Assembly: GCA_015680685.1 (NCBI GenBank)
Contig: MNCI01014982.1
Coordinates: 536,709 to 560,153 of the forward strand
Length of the DNA stretch: 23,445 bases
Direction: 5' to 3'
Origin: Gnetum montanum
Lineage: Eukaryota > Streptophyta > Gnetopsida > Gnetales > Gnetaceae
The notes under the pieces: generated by a model
Seen by the model: only the letters and a program-made list of their open reading frames with translations
Told to the model about the DNA's origin: nothing
The model's database searches: none
Shown here: piece by piece, positions 10,009-20,353 of the stretch
How positions within the stretch are numbered: position 1 is the first letter of the stretch
Layout: every line of letters starts with the position of its first letter
Made by a program: the position numbers and the translations under genes

Positions 10009-11455
10009 CAAGGGACAAAACTCTGATGGATATGAATAGTGGAATAATGATTGTAGGTCCTAGCATGAACAAAGGAATAGCAAAGGACATCATAGGCATC
10101 ATCAAAATTTATGATAATGATGAACCTTTACTAAAACCTCAAATCATGCTAAACATTGCAGAGGTAGTTAGAATTCCAACTAAGCATGTGAAAGATAGTT
10201 AAACCAAGAGGTTGAATATGGACGATATTCCTAGATTTGAGGGGGGATATAACTCAAATCCACATACCCATCTTCAAGCCTTTTATGATGCCTATGTCTT
10301 GCATAACATAGAGAAAAATTGGTGAAAACTTAAGCTATTTCCTAGGAAACTCAGAAAAGAAGCAAAAAGTTGGTATCGCTCCTTGGAGCTAGAATCAATT
10401 TGCAAATGGGGTATGATGCTTGAGCTATTCAATGAAAATTATTAGACGTACTCTCAAGTGTCTAATTTGAGAAAGAAAATCCAATGCTAGTGACAAGGAA
10501 CACATGAACCCTTGGACATGGCCATGGATAGGTATTATTCCCTTTTGCATAAATATCCTAGCCATGGTTATTTTTAATAGGAGTAGCTTCACCATATCAT
10601 AAATGGGCTCTGACTAGAAACAAGGAGAACCCTTGGGGTCTATGCCTAAGGGAGACTATCAGAACTAAGGGCTCATCAGATTGAAAGGCTGATTGAGTAG
10701 GTTACAAAAAAAGAATGTGAATTCAAAAAATGAAAAAGTGCTGAAGAATATAATCAGGATCCTTACATTAGAAAAAGGAAGGTTCAATTCTGTGACAATG
10801 AGGGGGAGGCACCACTTGATGAAGTGGTGCAAGGAAAAAGCTTGTCGATTCAAAAATATGTTTCCAAAATTTCAGCTAAGGTGGACAAGATGTGGAAATA
10901 TTTGGATAAAAAATTCCAAACTACCATGAAAATTGCACAAGAGTCTAAAGAGCAAGGTAGTGATCATGATCGCAAGAGAAGAAAGGGAGCTGAACATGGC
11001 TATCAAATGGGTAAGGAAAAAACTTTTGCAATAGAGGAGGTTGTAGAGTTAGAATTAGATGATGATGGTGGCTATGACATCTACCAATATGAACATCCTA
11101 AGGGATGTTGCCCTATTATGTCACACTTGTAGGAATTTGGGGTGTATGCTTTAAATCCTAGATTGGTAAGAAGGTAAGAACCTAGAAGATTACCTTACCC
11201 TCAAGGCAATTCAAGGTAGTTCCACTAACAAAAATAAGCTTATTATCCAAGTGGAGCTCCACCACAACCGTATGAGTAGTATCAATAGTGGTAGCATCCA
11301 TAATCATGGGGGATGCCACCATCGAGTTAGCAGTACCCTTATAGGTAGCCAAATCTACATGGGTACTATGTTTAGCAACCCATGTCTCCATGTGACTCTT
11401 CCAAGCATGCTTCTTTTCAACATCACTACTACCCTTCAAAGTATTACAAAACTCA
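10009..11455 (+). pseudogene. gag: gag, capsid domain and Gln/Tyr/Pro-rich C-terminus (decayed)
   Basis: This would be the structural protein of the cytoplasmic virus-like particle. In a single frame the core of a plant retrotransposon gag domain is readable: IPRFEGGYNSNPHTHLQAF (about 10,227-10,283), KLKLFPRKLRKEAKSWYRSL, a Leu/Phe helix and HKYPSHGY (about 10,550). A charged, probably helical linker follows (QIERLIE, SKISAKVDKMWKYLDKKFQ, then an Asp/Glu-rich stretch near 11,040-11,090). The region 11,215-11,400 is Tyr/Pro/Gln-rich and has eight stops, six TAG and two TAA, each where a Gln would suit the composition. TGA and TAG also interrupt the capsid part. No CCHC zinc knuckle was seen. 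Frame and composition change near 11,456, where the protease frame takes over. Confidence 0.75.
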
Positions 11456-11458
11456 TTT

Positions 11459-12240
11459 CCATCTCCTAGAGGAAAATCCCCATACCCATATTATCCTCCT
11501 CATTCTTCAACACATGTTTCTCCTCCCTCAACCCAATGACCACCTACCCCATTCATGCAATGCAAAATTCTTGTGCAGTAGCAATGTAACACTACTAGGG
11601 CGATTAACTTATAACTGGTTCCTCTGTAGAGTTTTTCAAAACCTAAATCCCTTAAAAAATCATTCTTCCAAACCAATATCCCTAAGAAGCTATCATCAAC
11701 TTATGCAATTGGTCATCCTATATCTCCTTCATCATTTGCATCTATTCCTTTCAAGAACCCTTCAAACCAAATGCCTCCCAAGATCTACATAGTCATGTTA
11801 ATCCATGCTATATCTAATTGGATCAAGGTTGGAAAAATTCCTAGGAAATGAGCTAATCTTGGAAGTCCTCTCATCTACTTGCAGATTGGTTTAAATGAGC
11901 CATGCAAGGTTCTTCTTGATTCAATTTCTGGTGTTAATCTAATTTTCCATGAAATGTACAAAGCCTAGAACCTACCTCCTCTCAAGAAGAGCAACATTCC
12001 TTTAGAATTAATAGATCAATCCATCATTATTTCCTTAGGATTAGTGGAGGATAATGTGACCACTGTTTGTGGATGGTGTTGTCCTGTTGATTTCCTGGTG
12101 GTCAAGGTTGACAATTACAAGGGGGATTTTCCAATCATTATGGGAAGGTCTTGATTGAGCACTGTTGATGCATGAATGAGCATCATGTATAGTGACATAA
12201 GGTCCAATTATGTGTATAAATTATGGTCTATCAAAAGCAC
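11459..12240 (+). pseudogene. pol: pol: aspartic protease domain (decayed)
   Basis: Retropepsin would cut the Gag-Pol polyprotein inside the particle. After a Pro/Ser/Tyr-rich entry (PYPYYPPHS), the protease is recognisable from CKVLLDSISGVNLIFHEMY. Its Asp codon at 11918 sits where the catalytic LDTGAS motif normally lies, but the motif itself has decayed. It continues with VEDN, PVDFLVVKVDNYKGDFPIIMGRS (12,090-12,153), matching the usual VDFVVLD...PIILGRPFL block of Athila/Tat proteases. The codon after GRS is a TGA, where that block normally has a large hydrophobic residue. Several TAG, TAA and TGA stops occur. It is in the same frame as the RT that follows, so no frameshift is needed between them. 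Confidence 0.8.
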
Positions 12241-13440
12241 ATCAATCAAAGCATGTAAATAGTGTGTAGTTGAATTTGAAATTCAAAAGTACCTATATGC
12301 AATAGCCACAAAATAGGAGGGTACTCAATGGCTAATAGCTGATTCAAAAAGTAGTCCACTTTGCATGGAACCAACTGAGAGCTTAACTTATGCCTATGTT
12401 AAAGGCATGGATGAACTGGAGCAATTTCATCACCAACTCTCTGATGATGAACTTAATGATACTTATTGGGGAGAGTTGAAAATCCCTCACAATTTTAATT
12501 AGGAGCCCCTAGAGTTGAAAACTTTACTTGTTGATATGAAATATGCATTTTTAAAAAATGGCAAGCCAGTAATAATCAATGTAAACCTTGCTCCTAAATG
12601 AAAAAGGATGCTTTTGAAGGTGGTCAAGAAATGGCCAATAACCTTTACTTAGTTATATCCCAAACTCATAGTGATTGATCCTTAGATGTGTCAGCATCAC
12701 ATCTATACTAATCCTTCCATGAAGCCAAAGAGACAACTGTAGTGGCAACTAAACCATAAATTGAAGTATATCATCAAAGAGAAAATGGAACAACTCCTCA
12801 AGGTAGGCTTCATCTATCCAATTATGGATAGTCAATGTGTTAGCCCACTTGTGATTGTACCAAAGAAAGGTGGCAAGTAAAGGGTCTATATTGATTTCAG
12901 CATGTTGAACATGGCAACATTCAAAAATCATTTCCCATTGTCATTTGTAAAGGTTTTGAAAACTATCTATGGGCATTGCTATTACAGTTTTCTAGATGGT
13001 TATAGTGGCTATAACCAAATTCAAATCACACCAAAACATCAGGCCAAAATAACTTTCACAAGTCCCTGGAAAACTTTTGCATATAAAAAGATGCCTTTTG
13101 GTCTATGCAATGCCCCTACAACATTCCAACATCTTATCCTAAGTAATTTTCATCAACAGATTAGTAGTGTGGTGGAATTTTTCATGGATAACTTATCCAC
13201 TTATGGTGTTATGTTTGAATAAGCCTTGGACCACCTTGAGCAAGTGCTTAAAAGGTGTGTGGAGATAAATCTTTCGCTCAATTAGCAAAAGAGCCATTCA
13301 ATGATCTAAGAGGACATTATGTTAGGGCACAAAATCTCATAAGCAGGGATTGAGGTGGATCCTAAAAAGATTAGAATCATCCAAGGAATAAGCCAACAAC
13401 TAAAAACTATTAAAGATGTCCAATCATTCTTGGCTACTAC
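12241..13440 (+). pseudogene. pol: pol: protease-RT spacer and reverse transcriptase (decayed)
   Basis: This would be the RNA-dependent DNA polymerase. An acidic spacer leads to EPLELKTLLVDMKYAFLKNG (12,508-12,567), a linker typical of Athila/Tat pol. RT blocks then follow in order: QLLKVGFIYPI (12,791), SPLVIVPKKGGK (12,842), YSFLDGYSGYNQI (12,983-13,021), KKMPFGLCNAPTTFQ (13,085-13,129), FFMDNLSTYG (13,178-13,207), then HLEQVLKRCVEINLSLN and LGHKIS, GIEVDPKKI and VQSFLA. The polymerase box, normally MDD, reads MDN at 13,184-13,192, so a catalytic Asp is lost. The longest open stretch is 12,902-13,222. TAG or TAA stops lie at many points. The frame breaks between 13,440 and 13,464, before RNase H. 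Confidence 0.9.
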
Positions 13441-13464
13441 CAATGATTCATAAAGAATTAATCT

Positions 13465-13884
13465 AAGATTGCTAAACCATTGAATGAGCTTACAAAGAAA
13501 GATGCTCCATTCATATGAACCAAGGAATGCAAAAAGGCATTTCAGTAGCTTAAGGAGAAGGTTGGAGAAACTCCAATTCTATGAGCATCTAATTGGTCCC
13601 ATCCATTTCACATCATGATGGATGCATCGAACTATCCCTTGGTAGTTATGCTTAAGTAGTTGGATGATCAAAAACATCCTTATTACATCCATTTTATAAG
13701 CCAAAGCAATGTGAATGCATAGCTTAATTACACCACTATAGGAAAAGAGCTAATGGAAATGGTGTATGCCTAGGAGAAATTCAAGCACTATGTGCTTGAA
13801 TACAAATTGTTTGTGCACACTGACCATAGTGTCATTCACTCCCTCATGAACAAGCAAATGGAGGGCCCTATGTCATATGGTGAC
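13465..13884 (+). pseudogene. pol: pol: RNase H domain (decayed)
   Basis: RNase H would remove the RNA template during reverse transcription. The connection domain (KIAKPLNELTKKDAPF, 13,465) leads into MMDASNYPL, with the first catalytic Asp codon at 13,621. Glu is retained in GKELMEMVY (13,747) and Asp in FVHTDHSVIHSL (13,822), so the three usual acidic residues are still visible. At least six in-frame stops interrupt it, TAG in most cases, including one in A-stop-LNYTT and one in YA-stop-EKF. The frame differs from RT by one shift and changes again near 13,884. Confidence 0.88.
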
Positions 13885-15510
13885 TAGTGATCTTTCAAAA
13901 GTTCAATCTTACAATGGTATATTTAAAAATAATTGAGAACGTGATCACTGATCACTTGCCTGAGTTACGATGGAAAAATAAAGAGGAGGACAGCCCTCTC
14001 TTTGATCAATTTCCTAATGAACTCCTCTTTTTTGGTGCAATAAATGAATAATTGCCTAATGAACCTATAGGGTATGATGACATCCTCACTTATCTTCTTC
14101 CTCAAGAGATGCCACATGACTTGGACCACAGGAAGAAATAATAATTTTTTTCATTAGGCCAAACACTTCATGGAAATCAGTGAACACCTTTACAAGGTGT
14201 GTGCCAATGGCCTAGTTCATTGGTATGTTCCTGATGCGAATCAACTATGCATTCTCTAAGATTCTCGTGAAGGCCCTTATGGGTATCACTATGCAAGGAG
14301 ATACACGACCATTAAGATCCTAATGATAAGGCATTATTGGCCAATAGTATTCAAGGACACTCACCAATTCATCTGCTCTTGTGAACATTATCAACAAGAT
14401 GATGGGATGATCACTAGAATGGAGGGGCCTCAATAGTGCACCCAACCACTAGAACCCTTTGACATTTAGGGCATAGACTTCATAGATCCCATCATGCCCA
14501 TGTCAAATAGAGAGTTGTACATAATAATTTTTGTTGACTATTGTACCAAATGGACAAAAGCAGCATCCATCATTGATTATACATCTTGCACTACTACTTG
14601 GTTTGTATAAAAAAATGTTATAAATATGTTTGGAGTGCCACATGCACTAATTTTTGACAACGGTACTCATTTTATAGGTGCTACTTTTTACAAGCTCATG
14701 TAATGCTTGGGTTTTGAACATAAACTAACAACACCCTACCACCCCCAAGCCAACAGTCAAGCAAAAGTTACCAATAAGGAGATAACAAAAATCTTAATGA
14801 GAACAATAAGTAAATATAGGAGAGACTGAAGCGCAAAACTCAACAATGCCCTTTGGGCCTACCACTCCACATGGAAACTTCTTATAGGCTACTTTCCCTA
14901 TGAGCTAGTGTATGGAAAACTTCCAACTCTTCCCATTCAATCCAAGCTCTGTACACTTTCAACAGCATGTGACTTATATCTTAAGCTAAGCCTAACATAA
15001 AAAGAAATATTGATCAACCTAAATGTGATAGATGAAAATAGATTAGTGACCTTGTTCTTAAATGAAGTGCATAAGGCATTCAGCAAACAATTCCATGACC
15101 TTAGGATAAGGAAAGTTAAATTTCAACTTGGTGACAAGGTCCTCTAATAGAACCCCACACACGTACCTCAATGAACTAAGTTCCAAACATTGTGGAAAGG
15201 GCCTTATATCATTTATGAAATCTTTCCTTCTAGGGCCATGTTGATCTACAAACCTAAGAGCCCAAATAAAAAGCAACTAGTCAACATGCAACAACTTAAA
15301 TCTTTCCACAAGCCTAAGCAAACTAGTGTAAGTAACACATCCTCAGATGGACAACCTCACTCAATCTTTCAAATCTCCTCCTTTAACTCAATTGTGGGGG
15401 AGATGGCCATCCATGCTAACCATATTAAGCGGCTCCTTAGTTTTTCTACCTTTTTGTTTTATATCTTCTTTGTTTTTATATCTTTTTATTTTACACTTTG
15501 TTATTTTTAA
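13885..15510 (+). pseudogene. pol: pol: integrase with N-terminal linker (decayed)
   Basis: Integrase would insert the cDNA into the chromosome. The linker (IENVITDHLPELRWKNKEED, then DSPLFDQFPNELLFF) is in one frame to about 14,140. A T-run at 14,145-14,155 marks a slip into the frame used to the end. The HHCC finger is damaged: REGPYGYHY (about 14,266) has Arg where the first His should be, and CSCEHYQQ lacks the last Cys. The core keeps GIDF (D1) and LIFDNGTHF (D2, Asp at 14,656). The catalytic Glu is replaced by Lys at 14,764, in YHPQANSQAKVTNKEITKIL. The C-terminus has LWKGPYIIYEIFPSRAMLIY (15,193) and QLVNMQQLKSFHKPK. The last open frame ends with TAA at 15,510; its hydrophobic tail may be read-through. 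Confidence 0.9.
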
Positions 15511-16948
15511 AATTTTTGTTTTGCAACATTGATAGTTAGTTTTGGCTTTTTTAAATATTGTATAATTATTTTTATATTTTTTACATTATTTTAGTATGAA
15601 TTTTTCTTCTTATTTTTTAATAAAATAATTTGTTGCCAACATGACACAGTGATGATGTAGATATTTACTAATGGTTTTTTGTACTTAATGTTTTTTATTG
15701 CTAATGTTTGGTTTCTATTTTTAAATTTTGATGATTAATAACTAAATAAAGTTTCTTTTACATGGAACAAGCAATGAGTTCACATCATCCACCCATCCAC
15801 CAACTCTATGGTCTTCCTTGCTTTGGAAATATGATGTTCCTTTTTCCTTAATAAAACTTTAATGAACTTGTGACTTTACTTTACAAACTTGGAAAAGATT
15901 CAAAAATTTGAACAGGGTGTGACTTCAAGGGGATTCAATACTCTTTGGACCTCTTTACTTACTTGAGTGCTTGAGTGTTTTCATGGATTTCTTACCATTT
16001 CAGGTCAACTAATAACAGGAAGTTGAATAAGTCTTTACATAGTGTGGTTCCCATCCAAAAATCCATAAAAGGATAAAATTCAAAAAAATAGAAGAAAAAA
16101 AGAAAAAAAAAGAAATGATGGAAATTCAAAGCACACCCCTTAGACAATATAAAAGGCTACAATCACTGGTTATGGGACTAGAAAGACATGTTACCCATGC
16201 CTGAAGGTCCCCTCTAACTAAGGCCTTCTCTCACTTCTTGGTTCTCTTTTCTTCTCAAATAATGAATGGTGATTGATCTATGGGAGCATTCTTGTGTCTC
16301 AAGGGAGTGGTATAGTCCTAAAGTGATGATGCAAAGTCACTAAAAGTGATTGGTTTTGGTCTAGACTAAGGATGGACTTTATCAAGTCATTTAACCATGA
16401 TATCCACAAGGGACTTCATGTGGCCATGATTGGGAATTCTATTCCATTTTCTCTCTCATCCATCAGTGCTTTCCATAACTCAACCCACTATTAGTTATCG
16501 ATGTTCTTGTTCAATGTCTTAATTTGAAGTGTCAAAATTCCTAGATAGATTCTTCTAGATTTGATCCTTAACTTTTCATAACCATTAATCAACTATGGGA
16601 CCCATGGACTCCTTAGTTAAGGTTATGTAATGGAAAAAAGGGCATGAGCCTGATATGGGGAGGATCCACTTGCATATCTCTTGGTTAAGCTAGTTAAGTT
16701 CCTTATCCTTAGGCATTTCCATAATCAAACCTTTCATGCATCCCATTGATGCATCCAATCATGCACTTCTTAAGGCATCTTCTCCACTAGATTTCATTCC
16801 CTATTTTTCCAAATCTTGAGCATTCATGAGCCCCATTCAAGTATTCCATCATGTTCATGGCTTTTCTAGCTCTCCATAGACACTAATTTCACAAACAAAT
16901 TCCTTGTATTTTTGAAGATATTTAATGTAAAAACTTTTGGGCATAGCC
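15511..16948 (+). other. Post-pol non-coding region shared with the left element
   Basis: An extremely AT-rich start (15,511-15,640) leads into about 1.1 kb that aligns with about 54-1030. There is no shared reading frame, so the conservation reflects common descent of a non-coding internal region, where Athila-type elements may carry an env-like gene. A purine-rich GGGGAGGA at 16,655 is conserved in both copies (997) but is not next to an LTR start. From about 16,750 to 16,948 I see nothing recognisable. Confidence 0.65.
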
Positions 16949-17095
16949 TCCATAGATCGGTACCCATCAACAGAGCCCATACATAAATGGAATCCCATAT
17001 ACTAGATTCCGTCAATGCAGGGGTTCACCCACCTATAAATAGGTGGAAACACTTAGCATTTTTCACATATTCTGATAAACAAGGGGGAAGTATTT
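16949..17095 (+). mobile_element. U3-like LTR fragment
   Basis: GGTACCCATCAACAGAGCCC resembles CGTACCCATTGACAGGGCTT in U3 of the 5' LTR (8369). TCAATGCAGGGGTTCACCCACC and TTAGCATTTTT follow in the same order as TCAATACACACTCACGAGC and CTAGCATTTTTT there. The TATA context matches LTR1. Similarity stops near 17,095 and R-U5 does not follow; it resumes at about 20,354. I infer this is the U3 part of the 3' LTR, separated from R-U5. The left boundary of the fragment is not resolved. Confidence 0.5.
17034..17041 (+). promoter_or_regulatory. TATA box upstream of ORF3
   Basis: TATAAATA in CCTATAAATAGGTGG matches the LTR1 promoter (TATAAATAAGAGGTGG at 1616). It lies about 380 bp before the first ATG of ORF3 and could have driven it. 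Confidence 0.5.
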
Positions 17096-17412
17096 GAGTT
17101 TTTTATAGCCTAGAACCTTCTAAGAGCCATATCTTCCTAACCATTTGTCTAATTCACTTAGTTCTTCGACCCTATAGCTACAAGAGGTAAGCTATTTGTT
17201 GTGGGGACCACAAACCTTAAGTTAACATCAAAGAAACCAACATTAAAACATCAAATTATGAGAGTTAAACCTTTTTAACAAGCTCCAATAACATTCTAAG
17301 TTAAAAATCATCAAAATAATAATAAAATAATCAATATGCCATGGTCCAAACATAGCCTAAAGTGTAACTACCCAATGAGAAAGGTACTTAAATGTTATAA
17401 GTTACACATTGA
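17096..17412 (+). other. Leader-like region before ORF3
   Basis: About 320 bp without a reading frame. GAGGTAAGC at 17,185-17,193 fits a plant 5' splice site, and AT-rich sequence follows up to the ORF3 ATG, so a 5' intron is possible. No acceptor stands out beyond an AG at 17,399. I see nothing else. Confidence 0.3.
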
Positions 17413-20236
17413 ATGCTAATCCTTGGCTATGTTGTGACCATAGATGGCACCTAAGGGAAAACATGGCAAGTAGAGACCCATGCAACAAGACCCCTTTCGA
17501 AGGAGCCTAAAGTGGAATCTGTCTAATAGATTCCTAAAGAAACTATGGCAATAAAATAGTCTCACTGAGATGAGGCACCCAAACCAAGACTGAACCTTGA
17601 GGTGACCTTGATGAAAGCCTGCCTCAAGCAAATCATGAATAGGGAGGTCTAAAACTCAATTCTCTATGCATTAAACTTTGGATCTTTCTTGGAGTTCACA
17701 CCACCAAAAATCATACCTTAGCTGTAGAACTCTCCCATGTGGCCTACTATGACTTCCAACAAGGAGTGGTATATGGAAGAGACATATCTCTTTTGGAACA
17801 ATCGGTAGGTCAGTTCAACAATCAAAATCAAGGACATTTCAATGTCCTACTCAGTGAAAGCCATTGTAGAGGTCCTTGGGTTACCAAAAATTGGGGCCAA
17901 CCTTGCAAAAATCCCCATGCAAGTAGATCTTAGAGTCAAGAAGGAATGGATGAAGTAATGTTATCAAGTCAATTGTAAGGAGTTTGGCATGCTCTTCATG
18001 GTAGAGCATGCATAATTCAAGATTGCAGCCTTTCACCTCAATCCAATGGTGAGGCCAAGCAGAATCACTGCCTTCTCCACCCATGTGTGTGCTGCTCTAA
18101 GTAGTCGATTCCTCGTTAACCTTCCACAACTGATCCATCTTGAGATAGAGAAGTGATTTAAAGAAAATAAGCATGGAAGGAAGATACTTTCCTTCCCATG
18201 CCTCATCTAAAAACTATACATGAGGGGAGGCATAACACACTATACAAATCCAACATGCTCCCTCCACTTCTTCAATAGAGATGATGAAAGATAAGATTCC
18301 TGGTAAGATCATCCAAGAAGTGGAGTAGTGATCACCACCTTCATTTCCCACTCATGAAACAATGTTAGAGGCCCACACTACCCTTGAGTGCATGCACAAC
18401 ATTTGAGAGTACCTCTTGCATGAGCAAGAGTAGAGAGTAGAAACAAGTGGCGGCAACCCATCTATGTATCACTTAGCAATGAGTCACCTCAACAAAGTGG
18501 CTTTTCTTAGCCTAAAGAATGCAACTACCCACAAGATCAAATCCTGACATCCAAAAGGTAATGCTATCTCTCTCTCAATAGCAATAATTCCCAAAAATCT
18601 CTAGGAATTCCACTACTCTTTTGGTGCATTTGGAGGAGGACAAGGGGGCAATTGTCTTGGTGATGTAGCACCATGGCTAAGAGACAGCAGCAGAGGTGGT
18701 TGCTGATAAAATTATCAAGTCCTTAAATGCACCTACAATGTCTATACTAGATGTTTCTACACTTATAGATGTGTAGATGTCTGCAGGAATAGTTGTTGGC
18801 AAATTAAGTGTAGCCCAGCACAATGAGTTACCAAATCAACGAGTGGGAACTAAGCAACTAATTCCGAATATCTTCAATCCTCTAGATACCATCACTCCAA
18901 CCCAGTAAAAGCTACTTAAAGAATGGGACAAGTGCATTATATTGGAGGGGCAACTCGATATAGCCCAGGCTTAGAACCAATGCTTGGCTACAAAGGCTAC
19001 TAAATTAAGAAACCACCTCATCAATCCCTCATTTCTCAATCCTACACTGATACATGAAGCTTTCCAATAGCTTCAAAAGAGGCTCAAATAGGTTAAGAAT
19101 GCAAAGGAAACAATCATCTTTAACTAGTTTGTGGCCAATGCTAAGACATACACCATTTATAAGGACTTGGTTCAAACACACTATGAGAATGAAATTCTGA
19201 CCATAGAAAATCATCACCTATGGAATGTTGATGTGCAAAAGTAGTAGATGCAAGAATTTATCCATTAATAGCCAGAGTAAATACTAAACTGAGGAGATTG
19301 GTATCTAAAAATAGAAATCTCTCCATGGAGGAAGTCTGAACCCTTCATCAAAAATATGTAATAGAGATAGCTACCTAGAAGAATGAGGCTCTTAAATTTG
19401 AGAGATTCAAGAATCATTACAAATATCAGGTTGGTCTATAGGAAGAAATCAATGAAAAACACATTTAGATGATGAAGACAAAAGTCAATGAAGCCCTCCA
19501 ATAGCTCAAGGAAAAAGGTGATGTCTAGCAACCTATCTTTGATGGGCTCAATGACCATAACAAAGTACAGATCCATATGAAAGAGCTATAGATCAAGGAG
19601 ATGATGAAGTACATGGAGCTTTCCAATCTCTAGTATGCAAACCTAGCAATGCTAATTTTCAAATAGCCACAGTCAAAGTTTGAGAAGCAAGTGGCTAGCT
19701 CATACTTGTTGTATGAGGTAGAGTTCAAAACCCATAAGGGGACCAAGAAAAAGTGTGAGATTACTAATGCTGAACTTGAGGTTCTTAGGGCACAATTCAT
19801 CAATCAAAGATCCACCACTGATAACCTAGCCAAAAGGATAAATGACTACCAAAAGCTACAAAATGCTCTTAAGGCATTCAATGTTGAATGCAAACTTTTC
19901 ACTACATGGTTTGTCAAAATGAAGGAGTTGTTCCTAAAAATGCCCTATCCTTGGGATGTTCCCACTCCAGCCCACATTTGAGACACTAAGTGGACCATGA
20001 ATGACCCTAGGAAAAAGGAGAAGAAGATGAAGACACTATTGGATGCCTTTCATCTTCCACCAAACGTTGTAGCTACTGTTGGATAACCAAAACTGCCTCA
20101 ACCACCACGTGTGCCCAAAGTAGGAGAAGGCTTTTTAGAGCCTCAGGAACCTCCACTTCTTGGGACTGTTTGATCTTCTCCAACATCTTCACACCATTTG
20201 AGAAATTGCATTTTTCATTTTTGTCCTAGTGTTTAA
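17413..20236 (+). pseudogene. ORF3: decayed gene of about 940 codons, function unknown
   Basis: From ATG 17,413 coding sense can be followed through four consecutive segments, each in a shifted frame: to about 18,165, to about 18,615, to about 19,250, and to a TAA at 20,236 (TGA at 20,167 is the alternative end). The first third has mixed hydrophobic and basic sequence: GYVVTIDGT, SILYALNFGSFLEFTPPK, IKIKDISMSYSVKAIVEVLG then LPKIGANLAK (LGLP at 17,875), and EFGMLFMVEHA. The basic-strand-then-LGLP pattern recalls putative plant transposon proteins, a weak resemblance. The last half is charged and helical (LLKEWDKCIILEGQL, KTKVNEAL, AELEVLRAQFINQRS), probably coiled coil, and ends Pro-rich (PKLPQPPRVPKVGEG). 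The longest open stretch is 19,691-19,981. Stops are mainly TAG. No RT, DDE, transmembrane or zinc-finger motif was seen. Confidence 0.6.
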
Positions 20237-20353
20237 TTTTGTCATTCTAAATACCAAAATTTTGTAATCATTGTAAAACCATACACTCTAAGCACTTAGT
20301 TTGTGTGTTTTTTTATGTATCAATAATCCCATGCCTTCAAAAATTTTGTAACA
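20237..20353 (+). other. 3' untranslated-like stretch between ORF3 and LTR
   Basis: About 115 bp of T-rich DNA (TTTTGTAATCATTGTAAAACC and similar). It has no LTR start TGATGAG and no polypurine tract, so the LTR that follows begins without U3. Confidence 0.4.

Noticed and set aside
11182-11439. Minus-strand 85-codon frame
   Set aside because: It is the antisense of the Gln/Tyr/Pro-rich gag end, where TAG codons on the plus strand do not create minus-strand stops.
17960-18070. Integrase-like SPQSNGEAK string
   Set aside because: It is read in a different frame from the longer ORF3 frame and has no flanking integrase motifs, so it is probably chance.
17416-18084. Minus-strand open frames opposite ORF3
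   Set aside because: They are shadows of the plus-strand ORF3 frame.
9350-20236. A genetic code with TAG read as glutamine
   Set aside because: TGA and TAA stops, several frameshifts, lost catalytic residues and diverged LTRs all show ordinary decay. The TAG bias is explained by C-to-T change at CAG.
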